Below are positions 1-5,848 of a stretch of DNA of 6,763 nt, piece after piece. Origin of the DNA: JBBRLA01 sp038231615 (lineage in GTDB: Bacteria > Myxococcota_A > Polyangia > Palsa-1104 > JAEUJZ01); the NCBI GenBank assembly GCA_038231615.1, contig JBBRLA010000481.1, positions 1 to 6,763 of the forward strand, given 5' to 3'. Each line of letters opens with the position of its first letter. The stretch's first letter is position 1. The position numbers and the translations under genes are program-made. The notes under the pieces are model-generated. The model had not been told where the DNA came from. It worked only from the letters and a program-made list of their open reading frames with translations, and ran no database searches.

Positions 1-91
1 CCGCCGATCCCCACAGGAGCAGGGCAACGGTCGTCGCCACCGTGGCCACCGCGATCAATCGAGCACGCATCACAGAGCGGCGAATCAACAT
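1..91 (-). CDS. Start of an exported or membrane-anchored protein (partial, function unknown)
   Basis: Only the first 30 codons are in the window; the gene continues past the left edge. They read as a classic export signal: positively charged residues (Arg4, Arg5, Arg9, Arg11), then a hydrophobic stretch from about Leu12 to Trp27, then small residues (Gly-Ser-Ala) where a signal peptidase site or the end of an anchor would fall. The ATG at 91-89 is preceded by GAGG (100-97) with a 5-nt spacer, which supports this start; an in-frame ATG at codon 8 is the alternative. The gene is divergent from the metallophosphoesterase and does not share an operon with it. Nothing of the mature protein is visible, so no function is proposed. 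Confidence 0.65.
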   Translation of the reverse strand, partial: MLIRRSVMRARLIAVATVATTVALLLWGSA

Positions 92-140
92 GGTTACCTC
101 GCAGAGCGCCAAAGCCCGAGAATACGATCCTATCGAAAGA

Positions 141-169
141 TTAGTAAGCCGATATGCAAAATTTGCCAA
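141..169 (-). promoter_or_regulatory. Candidate promoter of the leftward exported-protein gene
   Basis: On the minus strand TTGGCA (169-164) is followed after 17 nt by TACTAA (146-141), inside an AT-rich patch (about 111-180) that stands out from the GC-rich surroundings. The predicted start of transcription would lie some 40 nt ahead of the ATG at 91. The -35 is good and the -10 only partial (3 of 6 consensus bases). A short inverted repeat, GCAAA-A-TTTGC (156-166), sits in the spacer and could be an operator or chance. Confidence 0.35.
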
Positions 170-306
170 GTACTACTTCATGCGGAGGAATTCGTTTGCC
201 GACCTCGTCGGCGAAAAGGCGATCGCCGGGATGGCGTGATGCCGGGCCTGCGGGCGTGGGGGCCGGCAGGCCTATGGTGCCCGTGCGTGCTAAGGTGCTG
301 ACACCT

Positions 307-1176
307 ATGCGCATCGCCCACCTTTCCGACGTGCACCCCCTGGAACTGACGGGGGTATCGCCCCTCCGGTTCTTCAACAAGCGGCTGGCGGGGGGGTTGA
401 ACCTGCTGACCCGGCGTCGCAATCGCCACCCGCTGCGGCTCCTGGATGCCCTGTGCGACGACATCAACCGGGCGGCGCCGGATCAGGTGGTGGTCACCGG
501 GGACCTCTCCAACCTGTCCTTCCCTTCGGAACTCTTGCGGGCACGGCAGTCGCTGGAGCGACTGCACCTGCCCCCGCGGGACATCACCGCCATCCCGGGC
601 AACCACGATGTCTATGTCTGGGAGGCCTTCCGGGCCAAGCACTTCGAGCACTGCCTTTCGCCCTACTGCCTGCCCGATGACGCCCCCTTTGGGACGCAGC
701 CGAGCTTCCCCTTCTTCCGGTTGCGCGGCGAGGTGGCGATCGTCGCCAGCAACAGCGCCCTGCCCTCTCCGCCACCGCTGGCCGATGGCTGGCTGGGGCG
801 CCGGCAGATCCACGCCATCGAGCAGCTCCTTTCGGCGCTGCGAGGCAAGTTCCGCGTGCTGCTGGTGCACCACCCGCCGGTGCCTCATCCCCATGACTTC
901 CTGCGCGGCCTGCGCGACCGGGGGGCGCTGCGGCAAGCGCTTTTGCGCGCGGGCTGCGAGTTGGTGCTGCACGGCCACGAGCACCGGGACATGCGAGGGA
1001 CGATCGAAGGGCGGGACGGACCGATCCCGGTCATCGGGGTGGGTTCGGGGACGTTTGACGACCCGCGACGAGACCGGCGGGCGCGCTACAACATCTACAC
1101 CATCGAGGACGGCAGGTTAGCGGGGGTCGAGACCCGGATTCACGACGCGGATGCCGATCGCTTCACTCCGCAGTAG
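307..1176 (+). CDS. Calcineurin-like metallophosphoesterase (CpdA-like)
   Basis: A 289-residue cytoplasmic enzyme of the calcineurin-like phosphoesterase superfamily, closest in layout to the CpdA/Icc group (cyclic-nucleotide phosphodiesterases of about 275 residues). All signature blocks of the dinuclear metal site are present in order: Asp8-x-His10, Gly65-Asp66 (GDLSN), Gly98-Asn99-His100-Asp101, His188-His189-Pro-Pro, and Gly223-His224-x-His226. No signal peptide or membrane helix is seen. The ATG at 307 is chosen because the conserved first strand (MRIAHLSDVH) begins exactly there, with AAGGTG at 292-297 as a plausible ribosome site. An in-frame TTG at 196 behind GGAGGA would add 37 poorly structured residues and seems less likely. 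The glycosyltransferase gene follows 50 bp downstream on the same strand, so they may be co-transcribed. The substrate cannot be read from sequence: cAMP, another phosphodiester or a phosphomonoester are all possible. Confidence 0.93.
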   Translation: MRIAHLSDVHPLELTGVSPLRFFNKRLAGGLNLLTRRRNRHPLRLLDALCDDINRAAPDQVVVTGDLSNLSFPSELLRARQSLERLHLPPRDITAIPGNHDVYVWEAFRAKHFEHCLSPYCLPDDAPFGTQPSFPFFRLRGEVAIVASNSALPSPPPLADGWLGRRQIHAIEQLLSALRGKFRVLLVHHPPVPHPHDFLRGLRDRGALRQALLRAGCELVLHGHEHRDMRGTIEGRDGPIPVIGVGSGTFDDPRRDRRARYNIYTIEDGRLAGVETRIHDADADRFTPQ

Positions 1177-1226
1177 ACTTTATCTTCAAAGAATGTGAAA
1201 CAGCGAAATTCGACAGGTGATGGGCG

Positions 1227-2957
1227 ATGTGGCCTTCTTCATCGGATATGTCTTCAAACGCAGGCGCAGATGCCGCGCCCAATCCTATGAAAACAGGGAC
1301 ACGATCGGTTGCTGGGCGGCCCACGCATTCGGCCACCGAGGGGGCTGCCGTGCGGCCCACACGGACGGTCGCCGGGGATGCTCCCGGGCGGTCCACACGA
1401 ACGGTCGCCGGGGATGCTCCCGGGCGGCCCACCGGCGGGGCTGCCCGGGGGCTGCTCACACGACGCTGGCTTGCCGTGGCCGCTCCCCTGCTGCTCATCG
1501 CCGTCGCCATCCTGATTCGCCTGCCCCTGCTGGCCGCCCCGCTCACCTTCTCCAGCGACATCTGGCGGCAGGCGGACACCGCGGCAATTGCGCGGCACTT
1601 CCTGCACAACGGGTTCCGGCTCTTCTACCCGCAGATCGACTGGGGCGGCACCGGGCCGGGCTACGTCGAGACCGAGATGCAGCTCTACCCCTTCCTGGTA
1701 GCGCTGTGCTACCGGGTGTTCGGGGAGCACCTGATCATCGGGCGGATCGTCTCGCTGCTCTTCGCGGTGCCGACAATGGCCCTGCTCTACCTGCTGGCCA
1801 AGCGGCTCCTGGGGACGCTGCCGGCGCTGGGGGCGCTGCTCTTCTTCGCCATCTCGCCGCTTTATGTGCGCTACAGCGTGGCCTTCATGCCCGAATCCAC
1901 GGTGCTCTGTTTCTATCTGGGGGCGCTGTGGTGCTTCACCCGCTGGATTAATGAACCGGGAAAACCGCGGCTGCGCTGGCTGTTGGGCGCGGCGCTGTGC
2001 ACAGCGCTGGCGGCGCTGGTGAAGCCAACGTCGCTGCACATCGGGCTGGTCTTCCTGGTGCTCTTGCAGCGGCACTTCGGCCGACGGTGGCTGCGGCGGT
2101 GGGACGTGTGGCTCTTCGGGGCGATCAGCCTGGTGCCGGCGGTGTTCTTCTTTCATCACGCCAGAGGGCTTTACCTGACGTATGGCAACACCTTCGGGCT
2201 CTTTTCGGGAGGAGACAGCAAGTTCGGCGGGTTGCACGACTGGCTGAGACCGGGGTTCTATTTGTCGCTGGGGCAGCTCGAACGGGCGTGGGTCTTCACC
2301 AACGTGGGGGCGCTGCTCTTCGCCGCCGGAGCGGCGGTGGCGGTGCGGCGGCGGCACCCGGAGCTGCTCTTAGCGGGTCTGGGGTCGATCGGAATCTATT
2401 ACCTGATCGTGGCGCGCTACGCACAGGCGAAATGGGGCATCCAGTATCACGTGTACATGCTGCCCTACGCCGCGCTGGGGGTGGGGGTGGCGTTCTCGTG
2501 GCTGGCGGACCACACCAGCCGGCTGGCCGGGGTGGTGCTGGCGCTTTTGGCGCTGGGCGGGATTGGCGGGAAGGCCTCGAACTTGTACGCGGAGATGCGC
2601 TACCCGGAGCCGGCGCCGCTGCTCGCCTGCGCGGAGCAGGTGGCGCGGATCGTGCCGGCGGATGCGCCGATCATCGTCAGCACCACCAGCAGGAGCCGGG
2701 AAGGCGGGGTGCTGAACAACTACCAGGAGCCGGTGATCTTCTTCTACAGCGACCGCCACGGCTTCAGCCTGCCGGCGGATCGGCTGGCCCCGGAACAGGT
2801 CGAGCGGCTGCACCAGGCCGGGGGGCGTTATCTGGTCATGACCAGCGAGAAGCTCTACCGGGAGAACCCGGAGTTCGCGGCCTACCTGGAGGCCCATGGA
2901 GAGCAGCTTGGTGAAGGGGTGGCGGCGGGCTGCGGGGTATATCGTCTGGCGTACTGA
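1227..2957 (+). CDS. GT-C membrane glycosyltransferase, GT39/PMT-like
   Basis: A 576-residue integral membrane protein with the layout of bacterial GT39 (ArnT/PMT-like) enzymes, which move a sugar from a polyprenyl-phosphate carrier to a lipid or protein outside the inner membrane. The first helix (about 81-103) is followed by a loop with acidic residues Asp111 and Asp117 (SSDIWRQAD), where the catalytic Asp of the family normally lies. Next come a YVETE stretch (Glu148, Glu150) and the typical ELYP/FG/R..S-like block near 150-180. Further hydrophobic segments lie near 176-192, 197-215, 252-282, 295-312, 357-373, 380-397, 408-425 and 432-447, followed by a soluble C-terminal domain (about 455-576). 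ATG 1227 has AGGTGA six nucleotides upstream. Oddities are an 80-residue soluble N-terminal extension with 12-residue repeats, and a 58-bp near-copy of codons near 531-550 at 4020-4077. Acceptor and donor are unknown. Confidence 0.88.
   Translation: MWPSSSDMSSNAGADAAPNPMKTGTRSVAGRPTHSATEGAAVRPTRTVAGDAPGRSTRTVAGDAPGRPTGGAARGLLTRRWLAVAAPLLLIAVAILIRLPLLAAPLTFSSDIWRQADTAAIARHFLHNGFRLFYPQIDWGGTGPGYVETEMQLYPFLVALCYRVFGEHLIIGRIVSLLFAVPTMALLYLLAKRLLGTLPALGALLFFAISPLYVRYSVAFMPESTVLCFYLGALWCFTRWINEPGKPRLRWLLGAALCTALAALVKPTSLHIGLVFLVLLQRHFGRRWLRRWDVWLFGAISLVPAVFFFHHARGLYLTYGNTFGLFSGGDSKFGGLHDWLRPGFYLSLGQLERAWVFTNVGALLFAAGAAVAVRRRHPELLLAGLGSIGIYYLIVARYAQAKWGIQYHVYMLPYAALGVGVAFSWLADHTSRLAGVVLALLALGGIGGKASNLYAEMRYPEPAPLLACAEQVARIVPADAPIIVSTTSRSREGGVLNNYQEPVIFFYSDRHGFSLPADRLAPEQVERLHQAGGRYLVMTSEKLYRENPEFAAYLEAHGEQLGEGVAAGCGVYRLAY
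1350..1433 (+). repeat. 36-bp tandem repeat inside the glycosyltransferase N-terminus
   Basis: One full unit (1365-1400) is followed by a second nearly identical one (1401 to about 1433), and the last 15 bp of a preceding unit (1350-1364) are recognisable. The unit keeps the reading frame and encodes RTVAGDAPGR(S/P)T. A more diverged relative (TRSVAGRPT) is visible further upstream. The repeats fall in the part of the protein ahead of the first membrane helix. Confidence 0.85.
2817..2875 (+). repeat. Direct repeat copy A, inside the glycosyltransferase gene
   Basis: These 59 bp lie within the C-terminal domain coding region of the glycosyltransferase and encode GGRYLVMTSEKLYRENPE. A near-identical 58-bp copy lies at 4020-4077 in the same orientation, about 1.2 kb downstream. 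The copies differ by two A-to-G changes (2838/4040 and 2848/4050) and by one G in a run (six here, five there). This copy is in frame within an intact gene and is presumably the parental type. Confidence 0.9.
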
Positions 2958-3040
2958 AGTTCCGGGGCCTTACGCTCCAAGCGCACTCGCTCCTGGACGC
3001 AGCGGGCGTCAGGACCGGACTGGCCCGTGTCCCGGGCCTG

Positions 3041-3049
3041 TGGTAGCTT
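3041..3049 (+). promoter_or_regulatory. Candidate extended -10 for the Uma2-like gene (leaderless start)
   Basis: The string TGGTAGCTT has the form TGnTAnnnT of an extended -10. It ends 7 nt before the ATG at 3057, so transcription would begin at or next to the start codon. No convincing -35 is seen (the best is CTGGCC at 3020-3025), and there is no good Shine-Dalgarno ahead of 3057. Nearly the same string (TGCTAGCTT) precedes the Rpn gene at the same distance, which is the main reason for listing it. Confidence 0.4.
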
Positions 3050-3056
3050 CAGACTC

Positions 3057-4043
3057 ATGGACTACGGGAAGTCGCCCCCTATGATGATGGCCCCGGGGGC
3101 CTCGTCGCAGACGCCGATGTACCTGCCGGGCCAGGGCGATGGCGGCCGGCCCGGCCTGGACGAGCACATCGCCCCCGTTGAGGATGAGCGGCGCATCGAG
3201 ATCATCGAGGGAAAAGAATACTCCACCATGTCCGGGGGCGGCCCGGGGCATTCGCGGCCCCAGGCCCGTCTGGCCGCGGTGCTGGTCGCCGTCGCCGCCG
3301 AGGGTTACACGGCGCACACCGAGCTGCTCACCCGCCACGATGTCCAGTCCGATTTCGCCACCGATGCCTGCCTGCTGCGTGAGGGTACCGACCCGGCGAC
3401 AAAGGACCGCTACCTGGAAGAGATGGCCTTCGAGATCGCCAACGAGCAGAGCCTGGGCAACCTGAAGAAGAAGGCGCAGCTCCTGTCGGGGCGGGGGGTG
3501 CGGCGGGTCTTCGGCATCCTGGCCAAGAAGCGGCAGGTGCTGGAGTGGTCGGTGCCGCGGGCCGATTTCGTCTTTTTGCGGGGCGACGAGGAGATCAGCG
3601 ACCCCTGCCTGGCGATGCCCCTTCTGGTCAAGGCGCTGGTGGACGCGGCGACGGCGGAGTTGGCGACGCTCAAGGGGCTGCTCAACCGGAAGAACCCGGA
3701 GCTTCTGGAACTGGCGCTGGAGGTGCTGCAACACAAGGGGGCGCTGTCCGCAATCGAGGCCCGGGCCTATCGCAAGGGCGAGGGCAAGGGTCAGCGGGCG
3801 GGACGGGCGGAGGGGCTGAAGGAGGGACTGAAGGAAGGCGAGGACAAGGGACGCCGGGCAGAACTGCGCAATGCCATCCGGGGCCTGTGCGGGGTCCTTT
3901 ACATCGACCTGTCGGCGTCTCGACGGGCCGCCCTGTCGCGGATGGACCTTGACGCTTTGCGGATGCATCAGGCGTACCTTCAGGATCAGCGCCGCTGGCC
4001 GGCGACATCCGCGAGAAAAGCCGGGGGCGTTATCTGGTCGTGA
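3057..4043 (+). CDS. Uma2/DUF820-like PD-(D/E)XK nuclease with a charged Gly-rich linker and Rpn-type tail
   Basis: A 328-residue predicted cytoplasmic protein. Residues about 45-170 look like a Uma2 (DUF820) domain: an opening EIIEG.......GHS (His65), then FATD (Asp103), AFEIANEQS (Glu126) and Lys139 ahead of GVRRVFGI, giving the D...E...K spacing of PD-(D/E)XK nucleases. Residues about 180-200 (DPCLAMPLLVKALVDAA) form a helical region, and 239-265 are a Lys/Glu/Gly-rich linker. Residues 267-315 match the tail of the neighbouring Rpn protein. That tail should end at Trp314-Pro315, but the frame runs 13 codons further, into a glycosyltransferase gene fragment, and stops at 4041-4043. ATG 3057 is preferred because of the promoter placement; GTG 3027 would add 10 residues. 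Uma2-like genes are often multi-copy and their role is not settled; neither restriction nor transposition can be claimed here. Confidence 0.82.
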   Translation: MDYGKSPPMMMAPGASSQTPMYLPGQGDGGRPGLDEHIAPVEDERRIEIIEGKEYSTMSGGGPGHSRPQARLAAVLVAVAAEGYTAHTELLTRHDVQSDFATDACLLREGTDPATKDRYLEEMAFEIANEQSLGNLKKKAQLLSGRGVRRVFGILAKKRQVLEWSVPRADFVFLRGDEEISDPCLAMPLLVKALVDAATAELATLKGLLNRKNPELLELALEVLQHKGALSAIEARAYRKGEGKGQRAGRAEGLKEGLKEGEDKGRRAELRNAIRGLCGVLYIDLSASRRAALSRMDLDALRMHQAYLQDQRRWPATSARKAGGVIWS

Positions 4044-4077
4044 CCAGCGGGAAGCTCTACCGGGAGAACCCGGAGTT
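4020..4077 (+). pseudogene. Glycosyltransferase 3' gene fragment (direct repeat copy B)
   Basis: This 58-bp stretch matches 2817-2875 at 56 positions and breaks off on both sides into unrelated sequence. It has lost one G of the G-run. Downstream of that loss it still reads in the old frame as RYLVVTSGKLYRENPE, then continues without homology until a stop near 4240. It lacks any start or rest of the gene, so it is a relic rather than a working gene. The stop codon of the Uma2-like gene (4041-4043) lies within it, in another frame. Confidence 0.85.
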
Positions 4078-4211
4078 AGGGGAAGCGGCAGTGGCTCGGA
4101 TCTGGCGAGGGGCGGGGAAGGGCAACCTCCGCTGGCGACTAGACTCCCTGAGTCCCTTGCGCCGCCCCTTGGCCAGCGGCCTCGCCGCCGTTTTGGCTTC
4201 CTTTCTGAGGG
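4078..4211. other. Short intergenic stretch between the convergent nuclease genes
   Basis: These 134 bp separate the glycosyltransferase fragment from the end of the Rpn gene. They carry a small perfect hairpin, GACTC-CCT-GAGTC (4142-4154), without a T-run on either strand, and a GGCC-AGC-GGCC motif nearby. I see no gene and no convincing terminator, although two convergent genes end here. Confidence 0.5.
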
Positions 4212-5105
4212 CTAGAGCGGCCAGTCCCGCTTTGCCTTGATCTGGTCTCGCAGGGACCGCAGTTCGGCCAAACTCAGTACGGCGAGCTGCCTGTGCCGCT
4301 CCGCCGTCATCTCGATTCCCAGAAAGTCGCAGAAATCGCCGATCGCCGTGCGGAGTTCCTGTTCTGCGCCGCGCTTTTCGGCCAGGCTTAGCCCTCCACG
4401 AAAGTCCTGCTCCGCCATCTTCTCCCTCTCATACTCTGTCCACTCCTCCGAGGACAGGTTAGCCACCCGCGCCACCTCCAGCGCTCGCGCCCAGGGGCCC
4501 TCCGAAAGCTCCTCGGGCACCCGTAAAAGGCTCGGGGCCGAGCGGAAGAAATGCGCCCACTTGTCTACCACCGTCAGCGGCTTGCGCCCCGCCGCGTACT
4601 TGGGCAGTTCCAAAAAGGCGTAGCGCACCTCGGGTAACCCCGGCTGGCCGCTGTGCGCCTCGGTCATCTGCCACTGGCTGAGCATCGGCACGCGCTGCGC
4701 CCCCGCCTCCGTCCGCTGATCCCAGAGCACGAAATCGCAGATGGTGACTGCGACGACGTCGTTGAGCTTGAGATAGTCCTGTCCCACACCGAGCTGCGTG
4801 CTGTACGCCTTACAGGCGTTGTAGACCACGCGCTTCTGAAACCCCTCGACCTCGATGACCTGCATCTCCACCACGTATCGGGTCCCCTGTGCGTCCAGGC
4901 ACTTGACGTCCAGGATGGAGAGCTTGAGGTCCTTGCGGGGCGGAAGTTGCTCCAGCGACAGATAATCCAGGTCAACGATGCGGTGCGCCGGATCCAGTTC
5001 GAGGAGCGCGTTGAGCAGATCGATGAGCAGGTCCTTGTGGGCTGGCTGGCCGAATATCTTCTTGAAGATGATGTCTGTCTTGGGGTCGGCGAAGACCGGA
5101 CGCAT
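4212..5105 (-). CDS. Rpn-family PD-(D/E)XK nuclease/putative transposase (PDDEXK_2)
   Basis: A 297-residue protein with the full Rpn/PDDEXK_2 layout. The N-terminus has the family opening DPKTDIIFKKIFG (7-19) and the helix DLLIDLLNALL. The catalytic core is Asp66 (ILDVK) and Glu80-Met-Gln82 in YVVEMQV, the ExQ variant usual for this family. After it come QKRVVYNACKAYSTQL (95-110) and a VAVTICDF strand. Characterised E. coli Rpn proteins are Mg-dependent DNA endonucleases that raise RecA-independent recombination; the same activity is inferred here. Residues 248-296 form a tail shared with the Uma2-like protein, ending Trp295-Pro296-Leu297. ATG 5105 is fixed by an in-frame TAG 12 nt upstream. 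The nearest AGGAGG (5126-5121) is 15 nt away, too far for normal use, so a leaderless start is likely. No linked transposon ends were found. Confidence 0.92.
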   Translation of the reverse strand: MRPVFADPKTDIIFKKIFGQPAHKDLLIDLLNALLELDPAHRIVDLDYLSLEQLPPRKDLKLSILDVKCLDAQGTRYVVEMQVIEVEGFQKRVVYNACKAYSTQLGVGQDYLKLNDVVAVTICDFVLWDQRTEAGAQRVPMLSQWQMTEAHSGQPGLPEVRYAFLELPKYAAGRKPLTVVDKWAHFFRSAPSLLRVPEELSEGPWARALEVARVANLSSEEWTEYEREKMAEQDFRGGLSLAEKRGAEQELRTAIGDFCDFLGIEMTAERHRQLAVLSLAELRSLRDQIKAKRDWPL

Positions 5106-5111
5106 CCTCGC

Positions 5112-5139
5112 AAGCTAGCACCTCCTGAACGGTCGTCAA
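5112..5139 (-). promoter_or_regulatory. Sigma70-like promoter of the Rpn gene, probably leaderless
   Basis: Read on the minus strand, TTGACG (5139-5134) matches five of six -35 consensus bases. After 16 nt comes TAGCTT (5117-5112), preceded directly by TG, which makes an extended -10. Only 6 nt separate the -10 from the ATG, so transcription should begin at the start codon or a base away. The AGGAGG between the boxes would then lie upstream of the transcript and could not work as a ribosome site. Confidence 0.6.
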
Positions 5140-5190
5140 GGGTTTAGGACTGCCAAAGCAGCTTTTTGATGAAGCCGATTGTCCTCGACA

Positions 5191-5235
5191 GAAAGATGGG
5201 GGCTAAAACCTCCATCCGGATCCGTTCCATCTTTC
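5191..5235. repeat. Perfect 9-bp inverted repeat downstream of the Rieske gene
   Basis: GAAAGATGG (5191-5199) pairs with CCATCTTTC (5227-5235) across a 27-nt loop. Inside, ATGGGGG (5196-5202) can instead pair with CCTCCAT (5209-5215) as a 7-bp hairpin with one G-U pair. It lies past the Rieske stop and ahead of the Rpn promoter, so it could end the leftward operon's transcript, but only a weak T-rich tail (TTTCTGT) follows on that strand. A protein-binding site is the alternative. Confidence 0.45.
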
Positions 5236-5295
5236 AGCGACGCCACACATCGCCCGACGTGAGGGTCGGACCTGGGGCAAAGGTAGCAGTATCCC

Positions 5296-5835
5296 TTATG
5301 GCGGGAGGCGCTCGTCGATGGTGGGGAGTGTGCCGGCGTAGTCCACGCTCAGCGTGCCATCGGGTGCGCGGCACAGGGGGCGGTGGAGCAGCGGCGTGGG
5401 CGCCGGGCCGTTGAGCACGGAGCCATCGATGTGGAAGCGCGACCCGTGGCATGGACAATCGAAGGTCAGGTCCGTCTCGTTGAACTTGACGTAGCAGCCT
5501 TTGTGGGTGCAGTTGATCGAGATTGCCATCAGCCCCTTGCTGTCGCGAACGATATAGGTGGCGCGGGTGGGGTCGCCGTAGGAGGTCAGGAAGGCCTGGT
5601 TCTCTTGCAGGTTCTCGGCCTGGTCCTGGACGGTGCGCCCGCCGCAGGACGAGGCCTGGATCAGGTCCGGGTTCGCGGCGCCGGTCAGGTCCGGTGGGGT
5701 GGCGCTTTTGCCCAGGTCGGGTTGCGCCGGGTTCTTAGGGCGGTAGGGGTAAAAGGGACTGCCATCGCCGCAGCCGCTTGCGCTTGCGCCTGCCAGCAGG
5801 CCCATCTTGGTCAGAAATAATCTCCTGCTGAACAT
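5296..5835 (-). CDS. Tat-exported Rieske [2Fe-2S] lipoprotein
   Basis: A 179-residue single-domain Rieske protein, expected to carry electrons outside the cytoplasmic membrane. The N-terminus has a twin-arginine signal, Ser3-Arg4-Arg5-Leu-Phe-Leu-Thr-Lys10, a short hydrophobic core, and Ala-Ser-Gly-Cys22 as a probable lipobox. A Pro/Asp-rich linker (about 23-63) holds three PDL motifs. The Rieske domain fills about 65-175: Cys109-Thr-His111 and Cys127-Pro-Cys-His130 supply the four cluster ligands, while Cys114 and Cys129 are the usual disulphide pair. All key residues are present. AGGAG (5847-5843) lies 7 nt ahead of the ATG and overlaps the stop of the TPR/PEGA-like gene, so the two are probably translated in a coupled way. 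It lacks the transmembrane anchor of bc1-type Rieske proteins, and no cytochrome or oxygenase partner is in the window, so its redox partner is unknown. Confidence 0.92.
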   Translation of the reverse strand: MFSRRLFLTKMGLLAGASASGCGDGSPFYPYRPKNPAQPDLGKSATPPDLTGAANPDLIQASSCGGRTVQDQAENLQENQAFLTSYGDPTRATYIVRDSKGLMAISINCTHKGCYVKFNETDLTFDCPCHGSRFHIDGSVLNGPAPTPLLHRPLCRAPDGTLSVDYAGTLPTIDERLPP

Positions 5836-5842
5836 GCTCGAT

Positions 5843-5848
5843 CTCCTA
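5843..5848 (-). promoter_or_regulatory. Shine-Dalgarno of the Rieske gene overlapping the upstream stop codon
   Basis: On the minus strand the TAG stop of the TPR/PEGA-like gene (5848-5846) shares its AG with the AGGAG ribosome site (5847-5843) of the Rieske gene, whose ATG begins 10 nt after the stop. Such an arrangement usually couples translation of the second gene to the first and marks the pair as one operon. Confidence 0.75.

Noticed and set aside
198..212. Perfect hairpin GCCGAC-CTC-GTCGGC between the two leftmost genes
   Set aside because: It has no T-run on either strand and lies between divergent genes, where no terminator is needed. It could be an operator, but nothing else supports that.
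196..306. Upstream TTG start (behind GGAGGA at 184-189) for the metallophosphoesterase
   Set aside because: It would add 37 low-complexity residues ahead of the canonical MRIAHLSDVH opening; enzymes of this family usually begin at that strand.
4142..4154. GACTC-CCT-GAGTC hairpin as a two-way terminator for the convergent nuclease genes
   Set aside because: The stem is only 5 bp and no T-run follows on either strand.
4040..4240. 66-codon + strand frame beginning GTG in the glycosyltransferase fragment as a small gene
   Set aside because: Only its first third resembles the glycosyltransferase, the rest has no resemblance and runs into the end of the opposite Rpn gene, and there is no ribosome site.
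3057..5139. Uma2-like and Rpn genes as a toxin-antitoxin pair or a complete transposon
   Set aside because: The genes converge instead of forming an operon, both look like nucleases with no small antitoxin partner, and no terminal inverted repeats or target-site duplication bracket them. The 58-bp direct repeat is gene-derived and encloses only one of the two genes.
4653..5147. Long open frame on the + strand opposite the Rpn gene (164 codons)
   Set aside because: It is antisense to clearly conserved Rpn motifs, shows no family resemblance, and is explained by the high GC content.
5150..5167. CTGC-CAAA-GCAG hairpin followed by CTTTTT as a rightward terminator
   Set aside because: The stem is 4 bp and no rightward gene ends near it; it lies upstream of the leftward Rpn gene's promoter.
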